This document shows, one piece after another, positions 37,061 through 46,181 of a stretch of DNA of 64,000 nt. How positions within the stretch are numbered: position 1 is the stretch's first letter; every line of letters begins with the position of its first letter. The position numbers and the translations under genes are program-made. Source of the stretch: CAVSUZ01 sp963791885 (GTDB taxonomy: Bacteria > Pseudomonadota > Alphaproteobacteria > Acetobacterales > Acetobacteraceae); contig CAWBUL010000004.1 of the NCBI GenBank assembly GCA_963791885.1, forward strand, positions 1,116,001 through 1,180,000, in the 5' to 3' direction. A model generated the notes under the pieces. That model did not search any database and was not told the DNA's origin. It saw nothing but the letters and a program-made list of their open reading frames with translations.

Positions 37061-39139
37061 TCAGGCCGGTTTCCGACCGATCGCTTGTTTCGCCGCCGCG
37101 ACCACATGCTCCACCGTGAAGCCGAAATGCTCGGCCACGGCCTTGATCGGCGCCGACATTCCGAACGTGTGCATCCCCAGGACAATTCCGGTGCGTCCCG
37201 CATAGCGATCCCAGCCGATCGCAGCTGCTTCCTCCACCGTGACACGCGCCGTCACCGCCGGCAGCAGCACCAAGTCTTTGTACGCAGCATCCTGTTCCTC
37301 GAACAACTCCCATGACGGCATGCTGACCACGCGCGCGTTGACACCCTGCGACGTCAATGCATCCCGCGCCGACATGCAAAGCGACACTTCGCTCCCCGTC
37401 CCAATCAGGATCACATCCGGCTTGCCCGATGGTGCATCAGCCAGCACATAGGCCCCGCGCGCCGCGCCATTCGCCGCTGCCACTTTGCTGCGATCGAAAA
37501 TCGGCAGCGGCTGACGCGAGCAGATGATCGCCGCGGGACGATGCTTGAATCCCAGCACCGTGCGATAGACCTCCGTCATCTCATTCGCATCCGCCGGCCG
37601 TAGCACCACCATGCCGGGGATCGCACGCAGCGAAACCATCTGCTCGATTGGCTGATGTGTCGGTCCATCCTCTCCGAGGCTGATGGAATCGTGCGTCCAC
37701 ACGTGAATGACCGGCAGATCCATCAACGATGCCAGCCGGATGGAGCCCCGTGCATAATCGGTGAAAATCAGGAAGCCCGAGCCGAACGCGCGCAGCCCGG
37801 TCAGCACCATGCCGTTCACCATGGCGCACATCGCGTGTTCGCGTACGCCGTAATGGATGTTGCGGCCGGCATAGGGCGCGGGCGTGCCATCCGGCTGGAA
37901 GTCCCCATCCTCCTTCGCCACGAGACGCGTCTTGGTGCTCGGTGTCAGATCGGCCGAACCGCCCACCAGCCACGGCAAATGCTCGGCGACTGCGTTCAGC
38001 ACTTTGCCCGAGGCATCGCGCGTCGACATGCCCTTGGCATCCGCCGGGAATGTCGGCAGTGCGCTGTCCCATCCCTCCGGCAATTCGCGACGAATGATGC
38101 AATCGACCTGCTTCGCCAGGTCGGGATGTTCTGTGCGATACCGCGCAAGCAGCGCATTCCACTCGGCGTGCAGCTTTGCGCCGCGCGCCCCCATCGTGGC
38201 GGCGAAGTGCTCCTTCACCCCGGGCGGCACGAAGAAATTCTTGTCCGGATCAAAGCCGAAGAACTGCTTGGTCAGGCGCACTTCCTCCACACCCAGCGCT
38301 TCGCCATGCGCTTCCGGTAAATCGTGCTTGTGCGGCGAGCCATACCCGATATGGCTATGCACGATGATCATCGTCGGCCGGTCGGTGGTGGCAAGAAATT
38401 CCGCGTAGGCGCGCGACAGCTGATTCAGGTCGTTGGGATCGGACACGCGCGTGACGTTCCAGCCGTATGCCAGGAATCGCGCCGCCACATCCTCGGTGAA
38501 CGTGATCTCGGTGTGGCCCTCGATGGTCACGTGGTTGCTGTCGTAAATCCAGCATAGATTGGACAGCTTCAAATGGCCGGCCAGCGATGCCGCCTCGCTC
38601 GCCACGCCCTCCATCAAGCAGCCGTCGCCGGCCAGCGCGTATACGTTGAAGTTGAACAGATTGAAGCCCGGCTTGTTGTAATTTGCCGCCAGCCATCGTC
38701 CCGCGGCCGCCATCCCCACACTGGTCGCCACGCCTTGGCCCAGCGGCCCCGTCGTCAATTCCACGCCTGACGTCCAGCCGTACTCCGGATGCCCCGGGCA
38801 CCGGCTTCCCGGCTGGCGGAACGTCTCCATGTCGTCCAGCGTCACCGCATCCCGCCCAAGCTTCTCATAGGACGGATGCACCGCCTTGATGCCCGACAGA
38901 AAGATCAGGCTGTACAGCAGGATCGAGGCATGGCCGGCCGACAGCACGAACCGGTCGCGATTGGGCCAGTCGGCGTCCTGCGGATCGTAACGCAGCACGC
39001 GCGACCACAATGTGAACGCGGTCGGCGCGGCATCCAGCGGCGTGCCCGGATGACCCGAATTGGCCTTCTGCACCGCGTCGATCGACAGACACCGGATGGT
39101 GTTAATGGCGAGGAGATCGAGATCGGGCTCGGCAGGCAT
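37061..39139 (-). CDS. tkt: Transketolase
   Basis: 692 residues, full length. The thiamine-diphosphate motif region GDGCLMEGVASEAASLAG, the N-terminal KANSGHPGTPLDAAP and the C-terminal transketolase domain are all present. It exchanges two-carbon units between pentose, tetrose and hexose phosphates. Lying 26 bp after the FGGY kinase gene, it probably draws the pentulose phosphate made by the polyol pathway into the pentose phosphate cycle. Confidence 0.96.
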   Translation of the reverse strand: MPAEPDLDLLAINTIRCLSIDAVQKANSGHPGTPLDAAPTAFTLWSRVLRYDPQDADWPNRDRFVLSAGHASILLYSLIFLSGIKAVHPSYEKLGRDAVTLDDMETFRQPGSRCPGHPEYGWTSGVELTTGPLGQGVATSVGMAAAGRWLAANYNKPGFNLFNFNVYALAGDGCLMEGVASEAASLAGHLKLSNLCWIYDSNHVTIEGHTEITFTEDVAARFLAYGWNVTRVSDPNDLNQLSRAYAEFLATTDRPTMIIVHSHIGYGSPHKHDLPEAHGEALGVEEVRLTKQFFGFDPDKNFFVPPGVKEHFAATMGARGAKLHAEWNALLARYRTEHPDLAKQVDCIIRRELPEGWDSALPTFPADAKGMSTRDASGKVLNAVAEHLPWLVGGSADLTPSTKTRLVAKEDGDFQPDGTPAPYAGRNIHYGVREHAMCAMVNGMVLTGLRAFGSGFLIFTDYARGSIRLASLMDLPVIHVWTHDSISLGEDGPTHQPIEQMVSLRAIPGMVVLRPADANEMTEVYRTVLGFKHRPAAIICSRQPLPIFDRSKVAAANGAARGAYVLADAPSGKPDVILIGTGSEVSLCMSARDALTSQGVNARVVSMPSWELFEEQDAAYKDLVLLPAVTARVTVEEAAAIGWDRYAGRTGIVLGMHTFGMSAPIKAVAEHFGFTVEHVVAAAKQAIGRKPA

Positions 39140-39165
39140 CGGGTTTCCCTCCGCGGCAGGCAGAC

Positions 39166-40773
39166 CTAATTATCGCCCATCAGGGCGCGATAGGCCAACT
39201 GGTCGGCGTGCATCCGCTGAAACACGGCATATTTCGCATCGTGATAGCGGCGGACGGCCCAGCGTGACGGTTCGATGACGCGCCCCGCGCGGCTCATCGC
39301 CGCCATCGCCTCGCTCAGCCCGGCGTAGTGTCCCGCCGCCAGCGCGCCCAGCATCGCCGCGCCGAGCAGCACCGCCTCGGGCTCCTCCGGTAATACGATC
39401 CGGCATCCGCTGGCATCGGCATGTTCGCGCAGAAACACCGGGTTTTTCGTGCCGCCGCCGCAGGCCAGGATGGTGTCGATCCGGTATCCGGCCGCGTTCA
39501 TCGCCTCGATGATGTGGCGCGTCCCGTACGCGACCGCCTGGACCGTGGCCAGATACAGCACCGCCCGATCATCCGCCGTCGCCGACAGCCGAAGACCGGA
39601 AATCATGCCCCGCAGCGTCGGATCGGCGCGTGGCGACCGGTTGCCGAGGAAATCGGGCTGCACGTGCAGGTCGCGCGCCAGCATGGCCGGGAAGGGCAGG
39701 GGGGCCGCGAGCACCGCGAGCCGCGCGTTCAGCGCCTCCTGCATCGTGGCCTCGTGCGGCAGCTCTGCGCTCGCCGGATGCGTCGCGATCAGATGATCGA
39801 TCAGTGCGCCGGTCGCGGTCTGCCCGCCCTCGTTCAGCCACTGCCCCGGCAGCATCGCCGAGAAATACGGCCCCCACACGCCCGGAACGAAAGTCGGATC
39901 GCGTGAAACCGCCATGTGACAGCTCGACGTGCCGCCGATCAGCGCCAGCCGTCGCAGCATGTCGGCGTCACCGCCCTCATCCAGCCTCGCCCCGATCACA
40001 CCGATGCCGCCCGCATGGGCGTCAATCGCCGAGGCTCCGACCGGAATCCCCGCCCTCAAGCCCAGCTCCTCGGCCGCTCGCGCGTTCAGCGTCCCGACAA
40101 CATCACCCGGCGGCCGGATATCCACGCCGATCCGCGCGAACCCCTCATCCGCCAGATCGCCCAATCCGATTGACCGGAAATACCTGTCATCCCACCGCTT
40201 TTCGTGTCCGAGATACGTCCACTTACACACGGCCGAGCAAAGCGACCGCGTCTCCGATCCGGTCGCGCGCCAGGTCAGGAAATCCGGCAGATCAAAAAAA
40301 TGCGCCGCCCGCGCCCAACTCTCCGGCAGGTTCTCCTTCAGCCATAACAGCTTGGGCGTCTCCATCTCGGGCGACATGGTGCCGCCGACATAATCCAGCA
40401 CCTTGCTGCCGCGGCGGTTGATGCGCGCCGTCTGATCCAGCGCGCGATGATCCATCCAGACAATCACATCGCGTTCGGGATCGCCGCTCGGACTGACCGA
40501 AACTGGCCCACCCTGCGGATCGCGCACGACCAGCGAACACGTCGCATCGAAGCCGATGCCCGTGATCGCCACCGTCCCGGCTTCCGCCACTGCCTCGCGC
40601 ACGGCAGCGCACACCGCACGCCAGATGTCATCGCCGGACTGTTCGACGAAATCCGGCGCCGGTCGCCACATCTGGATCGGGCGCACCCCATGGCCCAGCC
40701 GCCGCCCCGCCGGATCAAACACCGCCGCCCGGGTGCTGCCGGTACCGACATCCACCCCAAGAACGGCTGTCAT
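39166..40773 (-). CDS. FGGY-family carbohydrate kinase (ribulokinase-like)
   Basis: 535 residues from the ATG at 40773, one base after the SDR stop. N-terminal GVDVGTGSTRAAVFD (phosphate loop), WMDHRALDQT, and the C-terminal ACGGGTKNPVFL motif. The length and motifs resemble the FGGY/YDR109C D-ribulokinase group. In this operon it would phosphorylate the ketose made by the polyol dehydrogenase; ribulose or xylulose is the best guess, not proven. Confidence 0.88.
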   Translation of the reverse strand: MTAVLGVDVGTGSTRAAVFDPAGRRLGHGVRPIQMWRPAPDFVEQSGDDIWRAVCAAVREAVAEAGTVAITGIGFDATCSLVVRDPQGGPVSVSPSGDPERDVIVWMDHRALDQTARINRRGSKVLDYVGGTMSPEMETPKLLWLKENLPESWARAAHFFDLPDFLTWRATGSETRSLCSAVCKWTYLGHEKRWDDRYFRSIGLGDLADEGFARIGVDIRPPGDVVGTLNARAAEELGLRAGIPVGASAIDAHAGGIGVIGARLDEGGDADMLRRLALIGGTSSCHMAVSRDPTFVPGVWGPYFSAMLPGQWLNEGGQTATGALIDHLIATHPASAELPHEATMQEALNARLAVLAAPLPFPAMLARDLHVQPDFLGNRSPRADPTLRGMISGLRLSATADDRAVLYLATVQAVAYGTRHIIEAMNAAGYRIDTILACGGGTKNPVFLREHADASGCRIVLPEEPEAVLLGAAMLGALAAGHYAGLSEAMAAMSRAGRVIEPSRWAVRRYHDAKYAVFQRMHADQLAYRALMGDN

Positions 40774-40774
40774 G

Positions 40775-41548
40775 CTACCAGCACGTATATCCGCCATCCG
40801 CGACCACGATACTGCCGGTCAACAGGCTCGACGCGTCGGAGGCGAGGAACAGCACGGTGGACGCGATCTCCTCCGGCTGCCCGACGCGATGCATCGGCGT
40901 CATCTCCAGCCATGCCTCGTACATCGCTTTGTTCTCCATGCCGAACAGCGTCAGCGGTGTCGCGATATAGGTGGGCGCCACCGCATTGACCCGCACCCCG
41001 CGCGCCGCCCACTCGGCAGCCAGCGAGCGTGTCAGATGATGCACCGCCGCTTTCGATGCGTTGTAGAACGACTGCGGCTGCGGCTTGTTGACGATGAAGC
41101 CGGACATGGACCCGATATTCACGATTGACCCGGCCGAGCGCCGCAGCATCCGCCGTCCGAAGGATCGGCAGCACCAGAACAGGCCATCGACATTCACGTC
41201 CATATGCCGGCGCCAGTGTTCGTCGGTTGTATCTTCCGCGCGCACATCGCTGAACGCGATGCCCGCATTATTCACCAGCACATCCGCGCCCCCGTGGTCC
41301 CTCTCCACACGCTCCGCCAGCTTCTCCACCGCAGAGGAATCACGCACATCCAGCGGCACTCCCGTGGCCTCGATCCCATGCCCGCGGAGCTTTTGCACGG
41401 CCTCCTCGGCACGGTCGGCCAGTAACTCCGCCACCACCACGCGCGCCCCCGCCTCACCCAGTGCCTGGGCGCACGCGTACCCAATCCCTTGGCCTGCTCC
41501 CGTTACAACCGCGGTCTTTCCGTCGAGGCGAAATCTCTCCAGGTACAC
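40775..41548 (-). CDS. SDR-family polyol dehydrogenase
   Basis: 257 residues. NAD site TGAGQGIG (about 17-24), NNAG, catalytic Ser in NIGSMSG and YxxxK in YNASK. The set of neighbours (polyol-type ABC transporter, FGGY kinase, transketolase) suggests a D-arabitol, xylitol or mannitol-type dehydrogenase giving a ketose. The exact polyol cannot be assigned. Tightly packed between permease and kinase genes. Confidence 0.88.
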   Translation of the reverse strand: MYLERFRLDGKTAVVTGAGQGIGYACAQALGEAGARVVVAELLADRAEEAVQKLRGHGIEATGVPLDVRDSSAVEKLAERVERDHGGADVLVNNAGIAFSDVRAEDTTDEHWRRHMDVNVDGLFWCCRSFGRRMLRRSAGSIVNIGSMSGFIVNKPQPQSFYNASKAAVHHLTRSLAAEWAARGVRVNAVAPTYIATPLTLFGMENKAMYEAWLEMTPMHRVGQPEEIASTVLFLASDASSLLTGSIVVADGGYTCW

Positions 41549-41560
41549 ACGAACCTCCCG

Positions 41561-42388
41561 TTATTTCACGGCGCCGAATGTCAGCCCGCGCACAAGCTGG
41601 CGCTGGCTGATCCAGCCGAACACAAGAATCGGTGCGATGGCCAGCACGGACGCGGCCGAAAGCTTCGCCCAGAACAGACCCTGCGGCGCCGAAAACGACG
41701 CGATGAACGCCGGCAACGGCGCCGATCCGTGCGCCGACAAATTCAAACTCCAGAACGCCTCATTCCAGCACAGAATAATGTTGAGCAACGCCGTCGATGC
41801 GATGCCCGGTCCCACCACCGGCAGCAGCACGTGCACAATCACCTGCCCCAAACTCGCCCCATCGATCCTGCTCACCTCGATGATGTCCTTCGGGGTCTCG
41901 CGGAAGAACGTGAACAGCATCCACACCGCAATCGGCAGGTTGCTGAGTAGATAGATGATGATCAGCGCGAACACCGAGTCCAACAAGCCCATGTCGCGCG
42001 CCAGCAGATAGATCGGCACCAGCACGCCGACCGCCGGCAGCATCTTGGTAGACAGCATCCACAGCAATGTCCCACGTGTGCGGCGCGTGGGATAGAACGC
42101 CATCGCAAAGGCGGCCGGTATCGCGACCACCAACACCAGCGCAGTGGAAGCAAAGGAAATCAGTATACTGTTCCACAGAAAGTGCAGATAATTGGCGCGC
42201 TGAAAAATATCCTCGTAATTCTGTAAGGTCGGTTTGAAAAACAGCAAAGGAGGCGTCTGCACGGCTTCGACTTCCGTCTTGAAGCTCGCAAGCAACATCC
42301 AGACGAGGGGGAACACCATGAGCAGCGAACCCAGCCAGCACAGCGTGCCGGCGATCGGGTGCGCAACACGGTCGGCCGTGCGTTTCAT
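41561..42388 (-). CDS. Polyol/sugar ABC transporter permease (MalG/SmoG-like)
   Basis: 275 residues with six membrane segments and the EAA loop DIIEVSRIDGASLGQV. The C-terminus RQLVRGLTFGAVK is typical of the MalG side of CUT1 importers. Overlaps the preceding permease gene by 4 nt. No ATPase gene is next to it. Confidence 0.9.
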   Translation of the reverse strand: MKRTADRVAHPIAGTLCWLGSLLMVFPLVWMLLASFKTEVEAVQTPPLLFFKPTLQNYEDIFQRANYLHFLWNSILISFASTALVLVVAIPAAFAMAFYPTRRTRGTLLWMLSTKMLPAVGVLVPIYLLARDMGLLDSVFALIIIYLLSNLPIAVWMLFTFFRETPKDIIEVSRIDGASLGQVIVHVLLPVVGPGIASTALLNIILCWNEAFWSLNLSAHGSAPLPAFIASFSAPQGLFWAKLSAASVLAIAPILVFGWISQRQLVRGLTFGAVK

Positions 42389-43284
42389 ACGTCCAGTCTC
42401 CGCGCAACGGTCCGAATCAGGAAAGCGGCCATGATATTGGCCAGCACGATGGCGATCACGCCCGCGGCCGAGGCGGATCCGACGTTGAACGCCAGCAGCG
42501 CGCGCTGATAGATCAGGAACGCCAGGTTGGTGGTCGCAACGCCCGGGCCGCCCGCGGTCGTCACATAGATCTCCGCGAACACGCCCAGCAGGAAGATGGT
42601 TTCCATCATCACCACGATGCTGATGGCGCGACCCATATGGGGGATCTGGATGTGCTGAAAGATCGCGATCGAGCCGGCACCGTCCAGTCGAGCGGCCTCC
42701 AGCGTGCTTTCATCCAGTGACTGGATGGAGGTGAACAGGATCAGGAACGCAAAGGGCAACCATTCCCAGGAAACGATGGCGATCACCGAGCTCAGCGGAA
42801 ACTGGCCGAACCAGTCCACCGCACGCAGTCCCACGGCGCGCAGCAGATAGCTGATCAACCCGTTCACCGGATTCATCAGCAGGTTCTTCCAGATCAGCGC
42901 GCTGACCGTGGGCATGACGAAGAATGGCGAGATCATCAGCACGCGCGCCACACTCTGGCCCGGGAAGTCATTGGCGAACAGGGCAGCGAAGATCGCCCCG
43001 AGCGCGATCGTGATCACCAGCACCGCGCAGACCATGATCACGGTCACCAGCAGCGCGGAATAAAGCGTCGGATCCTGGAACAAGTACCGGTAATTCGCGC
43101 CGCCGGCCCAGCCGTGCAGCATCGGATTGAGCAGGTTGTATCGGCGGAATGAAAACCACAGCGTCATCGCCAGCGGCACGATCATCCAGATCAGCAGCAG
43201 CCCCACCGCCGGCGCGATCAGCGGCAGCATCTCCGTGCTGCTGCCGCGTCTCGCCGCCCGTAGCCCCGCGCCGGGGCGCGGCAT
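42385..43284 (-). CDS. Polyol/sugar ABC transporter permease (MalF/SmoF-like)
   Basis: 299 residues, six membrane segments, EAA motif STLEAARLDGAGSIA. It forms the heterodimeric inner-membrane channel with the next permease. Starts 2 nt after the binding-protein stop; an internal Met shortly after the start is a possible alternative. Confidence 0.9.
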   Translation of the reverse strand: MPRPGAGLRAARRGSSTEMLPLIAPAVGLLLIWMIVPLAMTLWFSFRRYNLLNPMLHGWAGGANYRYLFQDPTLYSALLVTVIMVCAVLVITIALGAIFAALFANDFPGQSVARVLMISPFFVMPTVSALIWKNLLMNPVNGLISYLLRAVGLRAVDWFGQFPLSSVIAIVSWEWLPFAFLILFTSIQSLDESTLEAARLDGAGSIAIFQHIQIPHMGRAISIVVMMETIFLLGVFAEIYVTTAGGPGVATTNLAFLIYQRALLAFNVGSASAAGVIAIVLANIMAAFLIRTVARRLDV

Positions 43285-43286
43285 TT

Positions 43287-44594
43287 TTACTGGCTGTAGC
43301 CGGCCTGCTGCATCGTGGAAGAGACCTCGCTCTGCGCCCGCTTCAGCGCTTCATCCACGCTGATTTGCCCGGTCAGCGCCGCCGCGACCAACTGCCCAAC
43401 CGTCGTCCCGATCGCCTGGAACTCCGGGATCGAGACATACTGGATGCCGGTATAGGGCACCGGCTCGGCGGTGGGTTTGGTCACGTCGGCGGTCAGGATG
43501 GCGTTCTCCACCTCTTTCGCGAACGGCGCGGCCTTCAGGTAATCGGGGTTTTCATAGGTGGACTGGCGCGTGCCGGGCGGAACCACAGTCCAGCCATCTG
43601 TCTTCCCGACCAGATCGATATACTCTTTCGACGTGGCCCACTGCAGGAAGGACTTCGCCGTCGCTTCCTGCTTCGACGACTTGGGAATCGCCAGCGCCCA
43701 GGCCCAGAACCAGTGCGATCCATTCGGCACCTTGGCGATCGGCGCCGGCGCGAACGCCGTCTTATCCGCAACCTGACTCGTCGTTTTGTCGTAGATGTAC
43801 CCGGCGCCTGAGGTCGCGTCGATCCACATCGCGCAATGGCCGGTGGCGAACAGTGCCTGGTTTTCATTGAAGCCGTTCGAACTCGCGCCTGGCGGCCCAT
43901 AATTGCGCAGCAGGTTGACGTAGAAATTCAACGCATCATGCCACGCCGGCGTGTCGATCTGCGCCTTCCAGTTCTGGTCGAACCACCGTCCGCCGAACGT
44001 GTTCACCAGCGTGTCGAAGAACGCCATGTTCTCGCCCCAGCCGGGCTTGCCGCGCAGGCAGATGCCATACTGCTCCTTGCTCTTGTCCGTCAGCTTTTTC
44101 GCGAAGTCCTCGATATCCGAGTATTTCGGCTGATCCGGCATCTTCAGCCCGGCCTGATCGAACAAGTCCTTCCGGTAATAGGTGAAGGAGCTTTCGGCAT
44201 AGAATGGCACCGCATAGAGCTTGCCGTCGCTGGACAGGCTGGCGCGGACAGACTGGAAGACGTCGTTGTAATCGTAACTGGCAGGAAAATCACCCACCGT
44301 ATCCAGCCAGTTCTGCTTGCCCCAGATTGGGGTCTCGTATGACCCGATGGTAATCACGTCGAACTGGCCGCCATTCGTCGCAATGTCGGTCGTCACGCGC
44401 TGGCGCAGGACATTCTCTTCCAGCACGACCCAGTTGATATGATTGCCCGTCTGCTTCTCCCACTGCGAGGACAGCCGCTGCATCACGACCATCTGGGAGT
44501 TGTTGACCGTCGCGACCGTGATGTCAGCCGCTAAGACGGGGCCGCTGCCAAGCAGCAGTACAGCCGCGATCGTCCCGCATGCTTTGCTGAACAT
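43287..44594 (-). CDS. Polyol/sugar ABC transporter periplasmic binding protein (SmoE-like)
   Basis: ATG at 44594 with GGGAGAGA upstream gives 435 residues; the frame runs further upstream but adds only a basic leader. Signal peptide MFSKACGTIAAVLLLGSG..VLA, mature protein from ADITVATVNN. Features such as DVITIGSYETPIWGKQNW are those of sorbitol/mannitol-type binding proteins. First gene of the polyol operon. Confidence 0.9.
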   Translation of the reverse strand: MFSKACGTIAAVLLLGSGPVLAADITVATVNNSQMVVMQRLSSQWEKQTGNHINWVVLEENVLRQRVTTDIATNGGQFDVITIGSYETPIWGKQNWLDTVGDFPASYDYNDVFQSVRASLSSDGKLYAVPFYAESSFTYYRKDLFDQAGLKMPDQPKYSDIEDFAKKLTDKSKEQYGICLRGKPGWGENMAFFDTLVNTFGGRWFDQNWKAQIDTPAWHDALNFYVNLLRNYGPPGASSNGFNENQALFATGHCAMWIDATSGAGYIYDKTTSQVADKTAFAPAPIAKVPNGSHWFWAWALAIPKSSKQEATAKSFLQWATSKEYIDLVGKTDGWTVVPPGTRQSTYENPDYLKAAPFAKEVENAILTADVTKPTAEPVPYTGIQYVSIPEFQAIGTTVGQLVAAALTGQISVDEALKRAQSEVSSTMQQAGYSQ

Positions 44595-44686
44595 TGGATG
44601 TCTCTCCCCTGCCGTCATTCTTCTGGCGCGATCCCGACAGGACCGCATCAGTTTCGCACCGGCAAGTCAACAATCGGTGCGGGGGC

Positions 44687-45157
44687 CTATCCCGCTGTCG
44701 CCAACATGCCGCTTGGGGAGATCCTGGGTCTGCTCGCCCAGATCAGCGCCGTAAGGTCCTTCGCGCTCACCATCAGCTCCGCCGATGGCCCGCAGTCCGA
44801 CCCCTCCTGGCTCGTCGCCCCGCCTGCCCAATGTACCACATAGGCGGCAGCCTCGCGGACGCGTGCTTCGATCACCATGCTCCCGCCGCTCGCGGACATC
44901 TCCGGTGGTGATAATAAGCAAGTGCGGTGGGTGGGTCCGCCAAAAAGCGAAGCGAGCACCGTGGCCGACACGGGCGCATGCGATCCGTCGCTCTGCTGGG
45001 CCGAGGGCATGAATTGTATGATTTCTCCCAGGGACGGTGTCAGTGCCTCCCGGATGACCCGCGATGCGTCGACCGCGAAAAAGCCAAGCGACACCGTGAA
45101 CCCCGCCGCCGCGGCAAGCACCCATGCCGGCATTGCGTTTCTCTTGCTCGGCTGCAT
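44687..45157 (-). CDS. Hypothetical protein with an N-terminal membrane segment
   Basis: 156 residues from the ATG at 45157. A hydrophobic stretch (AWVLAAAAGFTVSLGFFAV) precedes about 120 residues, mostly extracytoplasmic, with two Cys (CLLSPPEM and DCGPSAELM). Not recognised. An upstream extension to 45229 is possible but lacks better support. Confidence 0.55.
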   Translation of the reverse strand: MQPSKRNAMPAWVLAAAAGFTVSLGFFAVDASRVIREALTPSLGEIIQFMPSAQQSDGSHAPVSATVLASLFGGPTHRTCLLSPPEMSASGGSMVIEARVREAAAYVVHWAGGATSQEGSDCGPSAELMVSAKDLTALIWASRPRISPSGMLATAG

Positions 45158-45250
45158 CCGTCCTCTCGGCCGCTGGCACCCTCTTAAAGCTGGAGGAACA
45201 TCGAAAGTTCCCGCTTCACGGAAATTCACACCCCCTCATACCCTGTCTCA

Positions 45251-45967
45251 TCACCAAGGCACAGTCCTGCCGAGATAGTCGAGGTACTCAAGGCCAGGCC
45301 TTCCCTGCTTCGCGAGCAGCACATTTACCAAATTTGGGACGCTCTCTTCTATCGTAAGAGGCGCGTTCGGGCCGCCCAGTTCAGTGCGGACCCAGCCGGG
45401 AGCCATCAGCACGAACGCCCGTCCCGTCGCTTCCTGTCGTACTGAAAAGCTCCGCATGAACATGTTCAGAGCCGCCTTGCTGCCGCGATAGACCTCGCGC
45501 ATCCCGGTCTTGTTGTTGCTGATGCTACCCTGGCCGGAGGACATTGCGCCGATCAGCCCCGACGGAGAAACGAGGTCTTGAAGAGCCTCTATGACACGCA
45601 TGGGGCTCAGCGCGTTCGTAATCATCAGATCTACAAAGTCTTCCGTCGGCACCGCGCCGATGGGCGTCGGTTCGTTGTTCGTGGTGCCGGCATTCACGAA
45701 CAGCATGTCGAAGACTCTGCCCGATAGCCTTTCACGGAGCGCTGCAAGCTGAGCCGGCTCGTTGATATCCAAAACCTCGACTTCGAGGCGGCCTTGGGAT
45801 TTGTCCGCCAGGTCGTGCAGCAAGGTCCGCGTGGTCCCGCCACGGACCGTCCCGACGACGTTCCATCCCTTCTTCAGGAATTCGGTAGCCATCGCATGGC
45901 CGAGGCCGCGCGAAGCGCCGATGATCAGGATGGTCGGATTGGCGTCATCTGTGGAGGCAGGAGGCAT
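45251..45967 (-). CDS. Short-chain dehydrogenase/reductase
   Basis: 238 residues from the ATG at 45967. Cofactor motif IGASRGLGHAMA, NAGTTNNEP, and YRGSKAALNMF with the catalytic Tyr and Lys. NADP-linked by its SRGLG pattern, which is inference. It is divergent from a truncated LysR gene (46101), which would originally have been its regulator; the substrate is unknown. Confidence 0.87.
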   Translation of the reverse strand: MPPASTDDANPTILIIGASRGLGHAMATEFLKKGWNVVGTVRGGTTRTLLHDLADKSQGRLEVEVLDINEPAQLAALRERLSGRVFDMLFVNAGTTNNEPTPIGAVPTEDFVDLMITNALSPMRVIEALQDLVSPSGLIGAMSSGQGSISNNKTGMREVYRGSKAALNMFMRSFSVRQEATGRAFVLMAPGWVRTELGGPNAPLTIEESVPNLVNVLLAKQGRPGLEYLDYLGRTVPW

Positions 45968-46100
45968 AGTGCTCGACCCTTCGTCGGTTGACCTTTGGCG
46001 AACGTGGTGAGCCCCTCTGGACGAGCGCCAGACGCAGCGAACGCAAAAACTCGTTGCACCAAACGCTACGCCAGCGCCGGCGCCCGAGCTAAACTGAATC

Positions 46101-46178
46101 ATGCCAGATCTGGATCTAAACCTGCTCGCAGCCTTGGATGTCCTGCTCGTGGAGGGCAGCGTGACGGCGACGCAACAC
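46101..46178 (+). pseudogene. 5' remnant of a LysR-type regulator
   Basis: ATG at 46101 starts MPDLDLNLLAALDVLLVEGSV, the standard opening of LysR proteins, and then runs into the 3' end of the MOSC gene after about 25 codons. The HTH and effector domains are gone, so a deletion fused this remnant to the neighbouring gene. It is divergent from the SDR gene at 45967. Confidence 0.8.
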
Positions 46179-46181
46179 CCA

